A stretch of DNA of 64,000 nucleotides from Serripes groenlandicus. Lineage: Eukaryota > Mollusca > Bivalvia > Cardiida > Cardiidae. The notes under the pieces were generated by a model. The model did not search any database and was not told the DNA's origin. It saw nothing but the letters and a program-made list of their open reading frames with translations. The DNA is taken from NCBI GenBank assembly GCA_031761405.1, contig JASEVX010000001.1:108327536-108391535 (forward strand), in the 5' to 3' direction. Below, in pieces: positions 1-10,764 of the stretch (its first letter is position 1; each line of letters starts with the position of its first letter). The position numbers and the translations under genes are program-made.

Positions 1-541
1 AATACTATTGAACACAGCCTTACACTCTATGAGATACCATTGAATACAGCCTTACACTCTGTGAAATACAATACAGTGTTACACTCTGTGAGATACCATT
101 GAATACAGCCTTACACTATAAAATACCATTGAATACAGCCTTACACTCTATGAGATACCATTGAATACAGCCTTACACTCTGTGAAATACAATACAGTGT
201 TACACTCTGTGAGATACCATTGAATACAGCCTTACACTATAAAATACCATTGAATACAGCCTTACACTCTATGAGATACCATTGAATACAGCCTTACACT
301 CTGTGAGATACCATTGAATACAGCCTTACACTCTGTGAGATACCATTGAATACAGTGTTACACTCTATGAGATAACATTGAATACAGCCTTACACTCTGT
401 GAAATACAATTGAATACAGCATTACACTTTGTGAGATACCATTGAATACAGTGTTTCACTCTGTGAGATACCATTGGTAACAGTGTTACACTCTATGAGA
501 TGCCATTGAATACAACAGCCTTACACTCTGTGTAATACCTT
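1..541. repeat. 32-bp tandem satellite
   Basis: The unit is about 32 bp, built around GAATACAGCCTTACACTCTG followed by TGAGATACCATT. Variants (GTGAAATACAATACAGTGTT and a shortened ACTATAAAATACC unit) recur in the same order about 121 bp apart, near 57 and 178, so a higher-order repeat is visible. The array starts before the window, so its full length is unknown. No coding sense is seen. Confidence 0.92.
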
Positions 542-1480
542 TGAATACAGATTTAATCTAATCAATCAATCAATCATTTGATCAGTGGAAGAGTTAAAGC
601 CCTGTCAGTGAATTACCTTATTCCCACCATTGTTGAACTACTGAATGGCCAAATAAATTAATAATGCATCGCAGGCTAACCCGGACAGAGACCTTTAGCC
701 TCCTGTTTTGTTTCAGGAATCATTACTCTATACCTCTTTCCCCTGTGACTGAATGTGTCAGCCCGATTAGCCTGTGCAGACAGATCTGGGTCGATACAGT
801 GCGCCGAGACCTTAATGTTGGTTATCTTGTGGAACGGCTCATATGTTTGTCAACCGTGTGAGAGGAATCCATTGTCACCAGGTGGAAAGCTTGCAGGATT
901 TGAGATTGGGCTACCTGAATTTGATTAAAACTTACCAATAATTTTGACCAGATGTTTTAAAAGTTCTCTGCTTCAGCCTAGTATTGGATAGTTACCATGA
1001 GATGATTGAATCTACTGTCATCATGATGTAACTGAAATACTGTCTAAACTGAATTGCAAAAGTCACTATTATTCCCGACCATTTAGCATTTAGTCTTACT
1101 GACCTGCTCTAATCTGCTTGATCACAGGACTTCCTTTAGCTTTAAAACTTGTGTTAAGAAAAATATCAATACACACATGTACTATATATCTTACATGCAT
1201 GACACAACAAATTGACAGACAGACAATGAAACTATCACAGACAGACAGTGTGATTACCGTCTGCCTTCCAAGACATAAAAAACATCCAAAATAAGTAGTG
1301 TTTAACATCAGTCAGATATAGAATAGCAGTTTGGAAAGCTAACAGGCTGAAAATAATTTTAACCTTTGAAAATGAAATGAAATACTTAAGCTAAATGTAT
1401 TAGTAATCTTTATCTTTATTCCATTTTTCTAACATGACATCAGAGTAGTTAGTCCAGGCTCGAACAAAAATTTATTCTGC
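542..1480. other. unassigned AT-rich sequence
   Basis: Apart from a short AATC run near 560-575 I see no repeat family, conserved protein or RNA gene. Open frames of 65-70 codons at 664-861 (plus) and 1096-1308 (minus) have no recognisable domain and are probably chance. Confidence 0.5.
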
Positions 1481-2775
1481 AAATTGTTAGTCATTACAAC
1501 TAGGTACAACCAATGCTTTATACCTTTAATTGTTTGTCATAACAACCAATGCTTTATACCGTCAGTTGTTAGTCATTACAACCCATGCTTTATACCTTCA
1601 ATTGTAAGTCATTACAACCCATGCTTTATACCGTCAGTTGCTAGTCATTACAACATTACAACCAATGCTTTATACCGTCAGTTGCTAGTCATTACAACCA
1701 ATGCTTTATACCGTCAGTTGCTAGTCATTACAACCAATGCTTTATACCGTCAGTTGTTAGTCATTACAACCCATGCTTTATACCTTCAATTGTAAGTCAT
1801 TACAACCCATGCTTTATACCGTCAGTTGCTAGTCATTACAACATTACAACCAATGCTTTATACCGTCAGTTGCTAGTCATTACAACCAATGCTTTATACC
1901 GTCAGTTGTTAGTCATTACAACCCATGCTTTATACCTTCAATTGTAAGTCATTACAACCCATGCTTTATACCGTCAGTTGCTAGTCATTACAACATTACA
2001 ACCAATGCTTTATACCGTCAGTTGCTAGTCATTACAACCAATGCTTTATACCGTCAGTTGCTAGTCATTACAACATTACAACCAATGCTTTATACCGTCA
2101 GTTGCTAGTCATTACAACCAATGCTTTATACCGTCAGTTGCTAGTCATTACAACATTACAACCAATGCTTTATACCGTCAGTTGCTAGTCATTACAACAA
2201 ATGCTTTATACCGTCAGTTGCTAGTCATTACAACCAATGCTTTATACCTTCAATTGTAAGTCATTACAACCCATGCTTTATACCGTCAGTTGTTTGTCAT
2301 TACAACCAATGCTTTATACCGTCAGTTGCTAGTCATTACAACCAATGCTTTATACCATCAGTTGTTATTCATTACAACCAATGCTTTATACCGTCAGTTG
2401 CTAGTCATTACAATCAATGCTTTATACCTTCAATTGTAAGTCATTACAACCCATGCTTTATACCGTCAGTTGTTTGTCATTACAACCAATGCTTTATACC
2501 GTCAGTTGCTAGTCATTACAACCAATGCTTTATACCGTCAGTTGCTAGTCATTACAACCAATGCTTTATACCATCAGTTATTAGTCATTACAACCAATGT
2601 TTTATACCTTCAATTATTAGTCATTACAACCAATGCTTTATTCCTTCAATTATTAGTCATTACAACCAATGCTTTATACCATCAATTGTTAGTTATTAAA
2701 ACCAATGCTTTATACCATCAGTTATTAGTCATTACAACCAATGCTTTATACCTTCAATTATTAATCATTACAACC

Positions 2776-2809
<34 letters not shown>

Positions 2810-3235
2810 TATTTATTGAGGGTAACACAGTTAGTTACACTAATCTTCCCTGTGGCCCTCAACAATCATACATTGAACATGAAATTCAACAATGTAATTA
2901 AACATTAAAATATAAAACAAGCAATGTTTATAAATGCAATGACAGAAACTTTTCCATTCGTCTGTAACCTAGCCCCAGAAATTCCACCATATGCTTTATA
3001 CCATCAATTGTTAGTCATTACAACCAATGCTTTATACCGTCAGTTGTTAGTCATTACAACCAATGTTTTATACCCTCAATTGTTAGTTATTACAACCAAT
3101 GCTTAATACCGTCAGTTGTTAGTCATTACATCCAATGCCTTATATTGTTTTGTTAATTAGTATTAATTACAATCAATGCTTTAAACTGTTTCGTTAATTA
3201 GTATTCATTACAATCAATGCTTTATACCATTTCGT
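1481..3235. repeat. 36-bp tandem satellite with interruption
   Basis: The unit is 36 bp: GTTGCTAGTCATTACAACCA followed by ATGCTTTATACCGTCA. Some units carry an extra ATTACAAC, giving about 45 bp, and blocks of variants recur near 1590, 1790 and 1950, so there is higher-order structure. Because 36 is divisible by 3, long open frames run through it (for example 1484-1795 and 2470-2901) reading LVITTNALYRQL over and over. These are a by-product of the unit length, not genes. The array degrades towards 3235 and is broken by an insertion at about 2777-2990. Confidence 0.93.
2777..2990 (-). mobile_element. retroposon 3' end (SINE/LINE-like) in satellite
   Basis: The 36-bp satellite is cleanly interrupted inside a unit, after CATTACAACCA and before ATGCTTTATACC. 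On the minus strand the insert ends in AATAAATAAAGTATTATTATT, that is a polyadenylation-like AATAAA and an ATT microsatellite tail. This is the usual 3' end of molluscan non-LTR retroposons. No promoter boxes or ORF are seen, so the copy is either 5'-truncated or only the tail of a SINE. The family cannot be named. Confidence 0.6.
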
Positions 3236-3602
3236 AAAATGACATTTATCCTTAAACAAGAGTGTTTTCAGGTACACACCTGTCACCTAGTGATAGCATG
3301 AGAGACAGACAGATTGCATCAAACTGATATCTATATGACCTCCTACCAAAAAAGGCAACCTAAAACAAACATGTAATCCAAGGTTGTCCGTCATTTTAAG
3401 TAAATTCATTAGAGACAGAACGTCAGATGGGGGAGAGGACTTGCCAAAGCAGACAAATACAAAAACAAATTATATAATCCTCAGCTTAATAAATTATGTT
3501 AGTTTATAAATTAAAATTCTCATTCTTTTGAAATCAGGTGATCAGGTCCATAGGCATAGATAGAAGTTTCTCCCCAATATATGAAACCTTTTCGTTTTTT
3601 AT
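3236..3602. other. unassigned sequence
   Basis: AT-rich sequence after the satellite decays. No ORF, RNA gene or repeat copy was recognised. Confidence 0.4.
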
Positions 3603-3832
3603 TTAACCCTTTTCCCGATACGACAATTCTGCAGCAGACGACTTTGAACATATTTTGTCAAAAAATAAAATATCTCTATAATTGAATGGATAACCTATGA
3701 CTAACAGTGGAAAACATTGTGGCAAAAGGAGAAATTGCTCGTTTTGAGCAATTTCTTCTTTTGTCACTATGTTTTCAAAAAGCAGTCTGCTGCAGAGGTG
3801 TCAGAAAGCATCTATATGAGGGAAAGGGTTAA
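3603..3832 (+). mobile_element. TTAA-flanked MITE, intact copy
   Basis: Reference copy for the commonest element here. It begins TTAA then CCCTTTTCCCGATACGACAA and ends TATGAGGGAAAGGG then TTAA, about 230 bp in all. Subterminal arms are CTGCAGCAGACGACTTTG on the left and a near-complement (AGTCTGCTGCAG) on the right, with a central palindrome AAATTGCTCG..TGAGCAATTT. A TTAA target and CCC-starting inverted ends are the piggyBac hallmark, so a non-autonomous piggyBac-like MITE is inferred; no transposase is present. An open frame inside it recurs in several copies and has no domain. Confidence 0.85.
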
Positions 3833-3835
3833 ATC

Positions 3836-3925
3836 AAGACTACCTCGGTGGAAAAGTGGTAAGAGCATCCTTCACAAGAGCAATAGAACAGGGTTTGATT
3901 CCAATTCTGGTCATATCTAATATGG
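3836..3925 (+). ncRNA. tRNA-derived SINE head or tRNA pseudogene
   Basis: CTACCTCGGTGGAAAAGTGG followed by TAAGAGCA resembles a pol III A box and D arm. About 45 bp on, GGGTTTGATTCC closely matches the B-box consensus GGTTCGANTCC. Pairing in the T and acceptor stems is poor, so it is not a functional tRNA. The following 100 bp contain no other clue to a SINE body. It starts just after the TTAA of the preceding MITE. Confidence 0.5.
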
Positions 3926-4527
3926 TAGAAGAGGGCCCCAGCTCAATGTTACAGGGATAGCATTATGAATGATGAGCTGGTGCCATAATAAGCTTAATTA
4001 CTAACAAAACTGGTAACTTACCTAGGAAACGTTGTGATATGACTGAAATACCATTGAGGCAGTGTAAAACACCATGCACGGTTCATCTTTATTGGCTACA
4101 AACACTAGTATTCTAAAGGTTTACATGAAATGTCTGACACTGAGAAAAAACCCTGTAAATTCATCTAGGGCCTATAGAAGACAATCTCAGATTTATGATT
4201 AATATCAGACTCCAATATTTGATGTGTGGGGATTAAAGATCAAGTGAACGAAGACTGCTATCATTTCTCAATTTTCTGAAGAGAAGAGGTTTTATGATAG
4301 AACTGATTCGATTAAATTGTGCACTGGAACGAAATTCTGGTCAAACCAATCAAACACAGTCCCATCAATGAAATGAGCCTTGCCATGGTAAAAACTGTCA
4401 AATGGCGTTTTTGGTAGAAAGGTGGCTGTAAATAACATAAGATATATCAGAGCTCACCAGGTTCAGGCTGTACAAATAAACGAAGACTTTGAAAACGGCC
4501 AGGCAAATAATATGCATGCAAAATAAA
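3926..4527. other. unassigned sequence
   Basis: Possibly the body of the SINE-like element at first, then AT-rich sequence without a recognisable gene or repeat. Confidence 0.35.
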
Positions 4528-5580
4528 ACAAGAGGGCCATGATGGCCCTGGAATCGCTCACCTGATTTTTTTTTTAACTTTAGCTATATAGGCCAGGCTT
4601 GAAGGAATCTGATAGAGGGTCACCCTAGGAACATTTCTACAAAATTATTTGGAAATCTGCCAGACACTTTTGGAGGAGAAGATTTTTTAAGTTTTCACTA
4701 TAGCCATAAAAGGCAAAATAGCCCCGCCCCCCCTGGTGGCCATGTTTTTCGACCAATCAACTTGGCTTGAAGGAATCTGATAGAGGGTCATCCAAGGAAC
4801 ATTTCTACAAAATTATTTGAAAATCAGCCTGACACTTTCGGAGGAGAAGATTTTTTAAGTTTTCACTTTGGCCATATAAGGCAAAATAGCCCCGCCCCCT
4901 GGCGGCCATGTTTTTCGACCAATCAACATGGCTTGAAGGAATCTGATAGAGGGTCACCCAAGGAACATTTTTACCAAATTATTTGAAAATCGGCCTGACA
5001 CTTTTGCAGGAGAAGATTTTTTAAGTTTTCACTATAGCCATAAAAGGCAAAATAGCCCCGCCCCCCTTGGTGGCCATGTTTTTCAACCAATCAACATGGC
5101 TTGGAGGAATCTGATAGAGGGTCACCCAAGGAACATTTCTACAAAATTATTTGAAAATCAACCTGACACTTTCGGAGGAGAAGTTTTCACTATAGCCATA
5201 TAAGGCAAAATAGCCCCGCCCCCCCTGGCGGCCATGTTTTTCGACCAATCAACATGGCTTGAAGGAATCTGATAGAGGGTCATCTAAGGAACATTTCTAC
5301 AAAATTATTTGAAAATCTGCCAACCAGTTTGGGAGAAGAAGAATTTTGAAGTTTTTTTTCGGTTTCGTTGCCATGGAAACCAGAATTTTGCATGGATCCC
5401 AAAAATTTGAAGGAATTCTGGTGAGGTCATTGAGAGGATGCTTTCTGTGAAGTTTCATCCAAATTGACCCACTGGTTACTGAGTAGAAGAAGTTGACGGA
5501 CGACGCACGACGGACGACGGACGCCGGACAAAAGGCGATCACAATAACTCACCTTGAGCAAAGCTCAGGTGAGCTAAAAA
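4528..5580 (+). mobile_element. modular element, type i core (ACAAG..CTAAAAA)
   Basis: The 5' end is ACAAGAGGGCCATGATGGCC then CTGGAATCGCTCACCTGA; AGGGCCATGATGGCCCT is itself a hairpin. The core is about five tandem units of roughly 168 bp (GCCATATAAGGCAAAATAGC.. to ..GAGAAGATTTTTTAAGTTTT). A GACGGACGACGGACG tract follows, then a hairpin CTCACCTTGAGC-AAA-GCTCAGGTGAG and the terminal CTAAAAA. Subterminal GCTCACCTGA is complementary to TCAGGTGAGC near the 3' end. Conserved ends, tandem cores and a 3' hairpin fit the pearl/HINE (Helentron-related) elements described in bivalves; that placement is inferred. Confidence 0.8.
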
Positions 5581-5581
5581 C

Positions 5582-5700
5582 TATTGAATAAAGTTAAAAA
5601 TATTTTGGTAAAATGAAAAATTGCTTATTTTGGGCAATTTATCCTTTTTGCCACAATGTTTTCAAAAGTTGTCTGCTGCAGGTTGTGTCAGCATGTGGAT
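5582..5700 (+). mobile_element. TTAA-MITE, right-half fragment
   Basis: Begins within the MITE core (AAATTGCTTATTTTGGGCAA) and runs to GTTGTCTGCTGCAG, but has no TTAA end or GGGAAAGGG terminus. It abuts the modular element at its left. Confidence 0.6.
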
Positions 5701-6141
5701 TCATGCGCTAATATGTATAATTAATGTAGTTTGAGGACAAGACTGTGCATCTGGAATGGGTGATCTGATTCTTTGTTCATCGCAAAATGCAGTGAGACAT
5801 GCTTTTTGACATGACATGGCACATATAAGCTTCCTGAGAAATATCTCTTCCTCAAATGGGAATTCTTGCAGAAATAGGTCATTATAATCCCAGACAATTA
5901 TTCAAAGTTGTATCTGAATGTTGCTGGCAGTGGACTTCGATGGTTTCTGTAAATAAGGTGAATAGAAAGGTTGAAGACAATAGTCTCGGGATCAAAATGT
6001 CTGCAATTTGTATGTTACTGGTCATAGATTTGGAGCCTTTAAAATTTAACCAATAGAACAGTAGTAACAATTGCTGTCTGTTATCTTTCCAATAATTGCA
6101 ATATACAAAGATGATCATAACTAGACTTTGGTAGATCACCT
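5701..6141. other. unassigned sequence
   Basis: Overlapping open frames on both strands (5856-6056 plus, 5882-6205 minus) show no conserved motif and are probably chance. Confidence 0.35.
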
Positions 6142-6259
6142 TAACCCTTTCCAATATATTACAAATCTGCAGCAGACGACTTTGGAAACTCCCTTTAATT
6201 TTCAAAAATCTGTCTGCTGCAGAGGCATCAGAAAGTATCTATATGAGGGAAAGGATTAA
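6142..6259 (+). mobile_element. TTAA-MITE, internally deleted 118-bp copy
   Basis: Both TTAA ends and both CTGCAGCAGACGACTTTG-type arms are present, but the whole central palindrome is missing. Only 118 bp separate the outer ends. Confidence 0.8.
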
Positions 6260-6767
6260 AGATCACAAGGATTGTAAAATATATGGCCTATTGACTTTTT
6301 TTTTTACTGCATCCCCTAAAACATGGCAGTTTTCCACCAAATCCTAACTTGCTACTTAAGTGGAGGCCATCTCACCGTTTTAATTCAAGAAATATCATTG
6401 AATGCGACCAAATTTGTATTCATCTCAAATTGCAAAACAGGGGTTTCAATTTCTAAGGAAACTGTCAGCCAAGGGTAGCAGTTAATAAAACTGATCCATA
6501 TTGCTAAATGTCCTTGGTAAGTATCAGTCATCATTCTGATGTGGATAAATAAAACCATCCTCAGAAAAAACCCTGAGGTAAATTCTCGGCTCTCTTCTGT
6601 GAAGAAATATATCAGGTCATTTCAGGCCCATTGTTTACCAGGTTTCACCCCCATTGTTCCACTTTTGAAAGGAAAAAAATATGTTAAAAAATTAATTGAT
6701 TTTTATGTTACCATACTACCTTAAAAATCCCATGGGTTCAGTACTGTCAGTACTTTGATTATAACTG
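6260..6767. other. unassigned sequence
   Basis: No repeat or gene recognised. The 61-codon frame at 6539-6724 has no domain. Confidence 0.35.
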
Positions 6768-6978
6768 GACCCTTTCCCGCATTTCATTAATCTGCACCAG
6801 AAGACGTCTGAAATCATTAAAACAAATTCATGAACAAATTATATAAATGAAAGAATAAAAAGGGAATTGTAACCACTTTGGTGATAGAATAATTACTAAT
6901 TATGAACAGACTTATGTTATGAACAACATTTTCAAAATTTGTCCGCTGCAATTGTGTCGGAAGTGGAAAAGGGTGAAA
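6768..6978. mobile_element. TTAA-MITE, degenerate copy
   Basis: ACCCTTTCCCGCATTTC on the left and TTGTCCGCTGCAATTGTGTC then GGAAAAGGGT on the right mark the ends. The interior is badly decayed and neither TTAA is intact. Confidence 0.5.
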
Positions 6979-7135
6979 TCCAAGCTTAAAAACTGTAAAC
7001 TTTTGGTGAGGCTTAAACTTACACTAGATGACCAAGGGCAACATCTTGAGGCCATAAGATTGACCAATCATCCAAGTAAAAACAGATATTCACCTTTTAT
7101 TCTTTTATCTACAGATCATGTAACGGACCCATTTA

Positions 7136-7316
7136 CAGAGCTCTAGATAAAGGGCGTTTAGCGTGTTCTAAAATCCTTATTTGACCATAATAAACCTATG
7201 TTGTCATCGAGACAATTCTTTTGAGTACCCACATCATAGTCTGGTTGGATAATACAAGAGATATTGGGGGAAAAGAGCTGTATACACCTCCTTAAATGGA
7301 CCTCTGCATTTATCTT
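7136..7316. mobile_element. small palindromic MITE with CAGAG ends
   Basis: Starts CAGAGCTCTAGATAAAGG and ends CCTTAAATGGACCTCTG, imperfect inverted ends. The middle carries AAACCTATGTTGTC..AATTCTTTTGAGTACCCACA. CATTTA flanks both sides (7130-7135 and 7317-7322), a likely 6-bp target duplication. Relatives are at 15354, 53619 and 58263. Confidence 0.6.
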
Positions 7317-7883
7317 GATACATATTATACAAAGTAACGTTGAAACACATCTGTGAATGAAGAAAGGAGTTTGATAAAGTTACAAACAAGAGTATTTCAT
7401 GTCACATTATAATGACCAAGCTTGTTCATTCAACATGCATCAGGAAGTTATAGACTGAACAATGTGTATCCAATTGACTAACAAGAGCGACCTTGAACTT
7501 TAACCTTCACATTGACATTTTGTAAGGAGACAAATGTTTCCCCTCCATAAATATTAATCAAAATTTATTTAAAATCAAATGCATTAGACAGTATTGCACA
7601 AATCTTCTTTAATTAGTATTTAATCCTAAAATCCATGATCTTGACCTTGAAGTTACAGCCCTGGGTCTCTTTCAAACAACACACCATCTTCTTTACCTGA
7701 ACATCCAAGCATAATATTTCACACTTATATTTGTTTTCATCTTTGACCATGTACTATGACATTGACCTTCGAGTCATTGGTCTTGTCCAAATCATAGGAT
7801 TTAATTGCATTTAACACACGGTTTGGAATCATTCAAAGACATATTGTCGACAACCAATTTGTCTACACTTTTTGTTCACTTAA
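7317..7883. other. unassigned; weak tandem GACCTTGA motif
   Basis: ACAAGAGCGACCTTGAACTT near 7480 and further GACCTTGAAG and GACATTGACCTTCGAG stretches to about 7780 suggest an old modular-element core. Ends were not found. Confidence 0.4.
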
Positions 7884-8112
7884 TTAACCCCTTTCCCTCA
7901 TGTAGACGCATTTTGACGCATCTGCAGCAGATTACTTTTGAAAACATTGTGGCAAAAGAAGAAATTGCTCAAAAGAAGCAAATTCTCCTTTAGCCACATA
8001 TTTTCAACCATTTTCAATAGTTTAACTCTCATTTATGGAAGTTTTTCATGTTTTTGTATATAGGTTCTCAAAGTCGTCTGTTGCAGATTTGTTTTATGTG
8101 GGAAAGGGTTAG
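7884..8112 (-). mobile_element. TTAA-MITE, near-complete copy
   Basis: Left TTAACCCCTTTCCCTCATGT, right TATGTGGGAAAGGGTTAG. The right TTAA has one substitution. It is in reverse orientation: the arm with the GACGCATTTTGACGC subrepeat is on the left. Confidence 0.8.
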
Positions 8113-8191
8113 GACAATGCACAGGATCATCAGAGTTGCAACAGCTTGCAAATACAAGATTTGGAGTTTCCCACTTCCAGCAGAAAATTTC

Positions 8192-8408
8192 TTAACCCTT
8201 TCCCTTATATAGACGCTTTGTGATGCCTCTTTTTGAAAACATAGTGACAAAAGAAGAAATTGCTCAAAACGAGCAATTTCTCCTTTTGACACAATGTTTT
8301 CCACTTTTAGTCATAGGTTATCCATTCAATTACAGAGATTTTCTATTTTTTGACAAAATATGTCCAAAGTCGTCTGCTGCAGAATTGTCGTATGTGGGAA
8401 AGGGTTAA
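8192..8408 (-). mobile_element. TTAA-MITE, complete copy
   Basis: TTAA at both ends (8192-8195, 8405-8408), ends CCCTTTCCC and GGGAAAGGG, perfect central AAATTGCTCAAAACGAGCAA palindrome. The left CTGCAG arm is shortened. Its right TTAA is shared with the next fragment. Confidence 0.85.
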
Positions 8409-8571
8409 AACAAAGTGACAAACAGAGAAATTGCTCATTATGAGCATATTCCCTTTTTGCCAAAATGGTTTCAACAATAATAATATTTTTATTAAAAAAG
8501 ATTGTTCATGTTTTTTACTTAATGTTTTCAAAGCCAACTGCTGTAGATGTGTTGTATTTGGGAATGGTTAA
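8405..8571 (-). mobile_element. TTAA-MITE, right-hand fragment
   Basis: Starts at the shared TTAA, lacks the left arm, has GAGAAATTGCTCATTATGAG and ends GGGAATGG then TTAA at 8568-8571, again shared with the next copy. Confidence 0.7.
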
Positions 8572-8767
8572 CACTCAATTCCCTCATATGACAATTCTGC
8601 AGCAGACGACTTTGATAATATTTTGTCAAAAGATAGAAAATGTCTATAATAGAATGAATAACCTAAAAGTGGAAAACATTGTGGCAAAAGGAGAAATTGC
8701 TCATTATGTTTTCAAAAAGCCGTCTGCTGCAGAGGTCAGAAAGCGTTTATATGAGGGAAAGAGTTAA
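8568..8767 (+). mobile_element. TTAA-MITE, copy with short core
   Basis: Left end TTAACACTCAATTCCCTCAT is mutated; arm TCTGCAGCAGACGACTTTGA is intact; right end TATGAGGGAAAGAG then TTAA. The half-palindrome TGAGCAATTT is deleted, so the copy is about 200 bp. Confidence 0.8.
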
Positions 8768-9374
8768 AGGCCAAAAAAAATCTCCCCTGTTTGCATGACG
8801 ATTCACTATAGTCATGGAGCTGTGTCATCTGATATAACCTATTGAAAGATTTGCTGTTTATGAGATAAAACATTATTTTTTATGTGATTCAGTTGCAGGT
8901 ACTCTTTTTATAAGTAACCCCATTTTTTTTCCTTTTCTGGAGAAACAAAACAAGAATTTGTTCCCAACAACTGTAATATACACTTTGCTGTCAATAAGTG
9001 TTTATAAAATGTTCTTGGGTTTCAAAATCCAAAAAATTCATCAAGACAAAACAAACTCGAGCTAAACAGTATGAGCAATAAAAAAAGAAGTTTCCAGAGT
9101 TCCTTTCAACTGTGCTAAATTTATGATGTTTCTCAGAAAAAAACATAATCTGGTCAATCTATATTTCAGTACATCTACATAAAGCATTGGCAATATCTTG
9201 GTAAAACATCAGTAGAAAATTCATGTGATTGGCATATAAATATTGAGGGCTGAGGGCAAGACAGTAACAAAACACTGCTTTTACAAGATGAAGTTACAAC
9301 TGTGTTGCATGAGGACATTGTTGTATGTATACACAGAAGTTATGAAATTTTCATAACCAATTTAATGCTCTGCA
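8768..9374. other. unassigned sequence
   Basis: AT-rich; no gene, RNA or known repeat seen. Confidence 0.35.
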
Positions 9375-9387
9375 AAAGTGACTTGAT

Positions 9388-9650
9388 TTAACCCATTCTC
9401 ACATACAACAAATCTGCAGCAGATGACTTCGAAAATGTTTTGTTTTAAAAAGTACAATAATTAAATGAAATTGAAAACAAAAGTGACTTGATTTAACCCA
9501 TTCTCACATACAACAAATCTACAGCAGATGATTTCGAAAACGTTTTGTTTTAAAAAGTACAATAATTAAATCAAATTGAAAATCTTGGGATAAAATTTGC
9601 TACTGCAGAGGCATCAGAAAGCGTATACATGTAGGAAAGGGTAATCTCAC
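9388..9650 (+). mobile_element. TTAA-MITE with internal tandem duplication
   Basis: The left end (TTAACCCATTCTCACATACA) and adjoining arm occur twice, about 104 bp apart (9375-9480 and 9479-9585), including flanking AAAAGTGACTTGA. The right end is TGTAGGAAAGGGTAA. The duplication includes host flank, so it postdates insertion. Confidence 0.75.
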
Positions 9651-9796
9651 ATGCACACATATTTTGAAGCATCTAAAGCAAACGACTTTACAAAATAGTG
9701 TGGCAAAATAATCCTAACGAGAAAATTCTCATTTTATCACTTTGTTTTCAACTCTATTCAGTAATTTAACTTAAAGAGATTTTCGTCATTTATGCC
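9651..9796 (-). mobile_element. TTAA-MITE, degenerate copy
   Basis: AAAGCAAACGACTTTACAAA and TTTATCACTTTGTTTTCAAC are decayed MITE arm and core. It ends at the junction with the next element. Confidence 0.5.
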
Positions 9797-10764
9797 CAAT
9801 CTGGCTGGTTTTCTAAAGGAACTGTGCTCTCATCAATATTTAACTACTATCTAAGTTTGGTGAAGATCAGAGAGTAAATGGAGCCTCTATTGTATTCATA
9901 AGCTCTCTTATAGCAATTTTGACAATTTCAAGGGCCATAACTCAAGTCTTACATGAGCAGATCTGGCTGGTTTGCAAAAGGAACCAAGCTCTCATCAATA
10001 TGTAACTACTATCTAAGTTTAGTGAAGATCAGATAGTAATTGGAGGCTCTATTGTGTTCACAAGCTGTATTATAGCAATTTTGACAATTTCAAGGGCCAT
10101 AATCCAGTCATGCAAGGGCACATCTGTCTGGTTTTCGAAAGGACCCGAGCTCTCATCAATATTTAACTACTATTTAAGTTTTGTGAAGATCCAATAGTAA
10201 AAGGAGCCTCTATTGTGTTCACATGCTCTATTATAACAATTTCGACAATTCCAAGGGCCATAATCCAGATTTTCGAAAGGAACCGAGCTCTGATGCATAT
10301 CTAACTACTGTATAAGTTTAATGGAGATACAATCGATAGACTTTATCCCGTTCACAAGCTGTATTATAACAATTCTGACAATTTCAAGGGCCATAATCCA
10401 GTCTTGCATGGCCGGATCTGGCTGGTTTGCAAAAGGAACCAAGCTCACATGGATACCTAACTACTGTGTAAGTTTGGTGAGGATCAGATAGTAAATGGAG
10501 CCTCTATTGTGTTCACAAGCTCTATTATAGCAATTTTGACAATTTCAAGGGCCATTATCCAGTCTTGCATGGGCGGATGTGGCTGGTTTGCGAAAGGAAC
10601 CAAGCTGTCATGGATATCTAACTACTGTATAAGTTTGATTGAGATTCAATCAAAACTGAAGACTGTATCACGTTCACAAGCAATTGTTTACGGACGGACG
10701 CACAGACGACGGACACTACGCCACAGCATAAGCTCTTCTGGCCTTTAGGCAGTAGGGCTAAAAA
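9797..10764 (+). mobile_element. modular element, type iii core, 5'-truncated
   Basis: Tandem units of about 140-150 bp contain GGCTGGTTTTCGAAAGGAAC, CGAGCTCTCATGGATATCTA and TTCACAAGCTCTATTATAGC. The array ends in a CGGACGGACGCACAGACGAC tract, a hairpin CTTCTGGCCTTTAGGCAGTA and the terminus GGGCTAAAA. The 5' cap is missing at the junction with decayed MITE sequence. Confidence 0.75.

Noticed and set aside
1..541. Possible CRISPR-like array of regularly spaced repeats
   Set aside because: There are no unique spacers; the whole unit repeats, so it is a satellite. The genome is eukaryotic.
1484..2901. Open frames with repeating LVITTNALYRQL
   Set aside because: They follow from a 36-bp satellite unit without stops in that frame; other frames of the same array are similarly repetitive and no start context or domain exists.
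3717..3920. Recurring open frame MWQKEKLLVLSN..RERV, also at 24858, 31223 and 52232
   Set aside because: It is the same stretch of the TTAA-MITE read in one frame. Its recurrence reflects copy number of the MITE, and it is broken in most copies.
3836..3925. Functional tRNA gene
   Set aside because: A and B boxes are present but the acceptor and T stems do not pair, so only a SINE head or pseudogene is supported.
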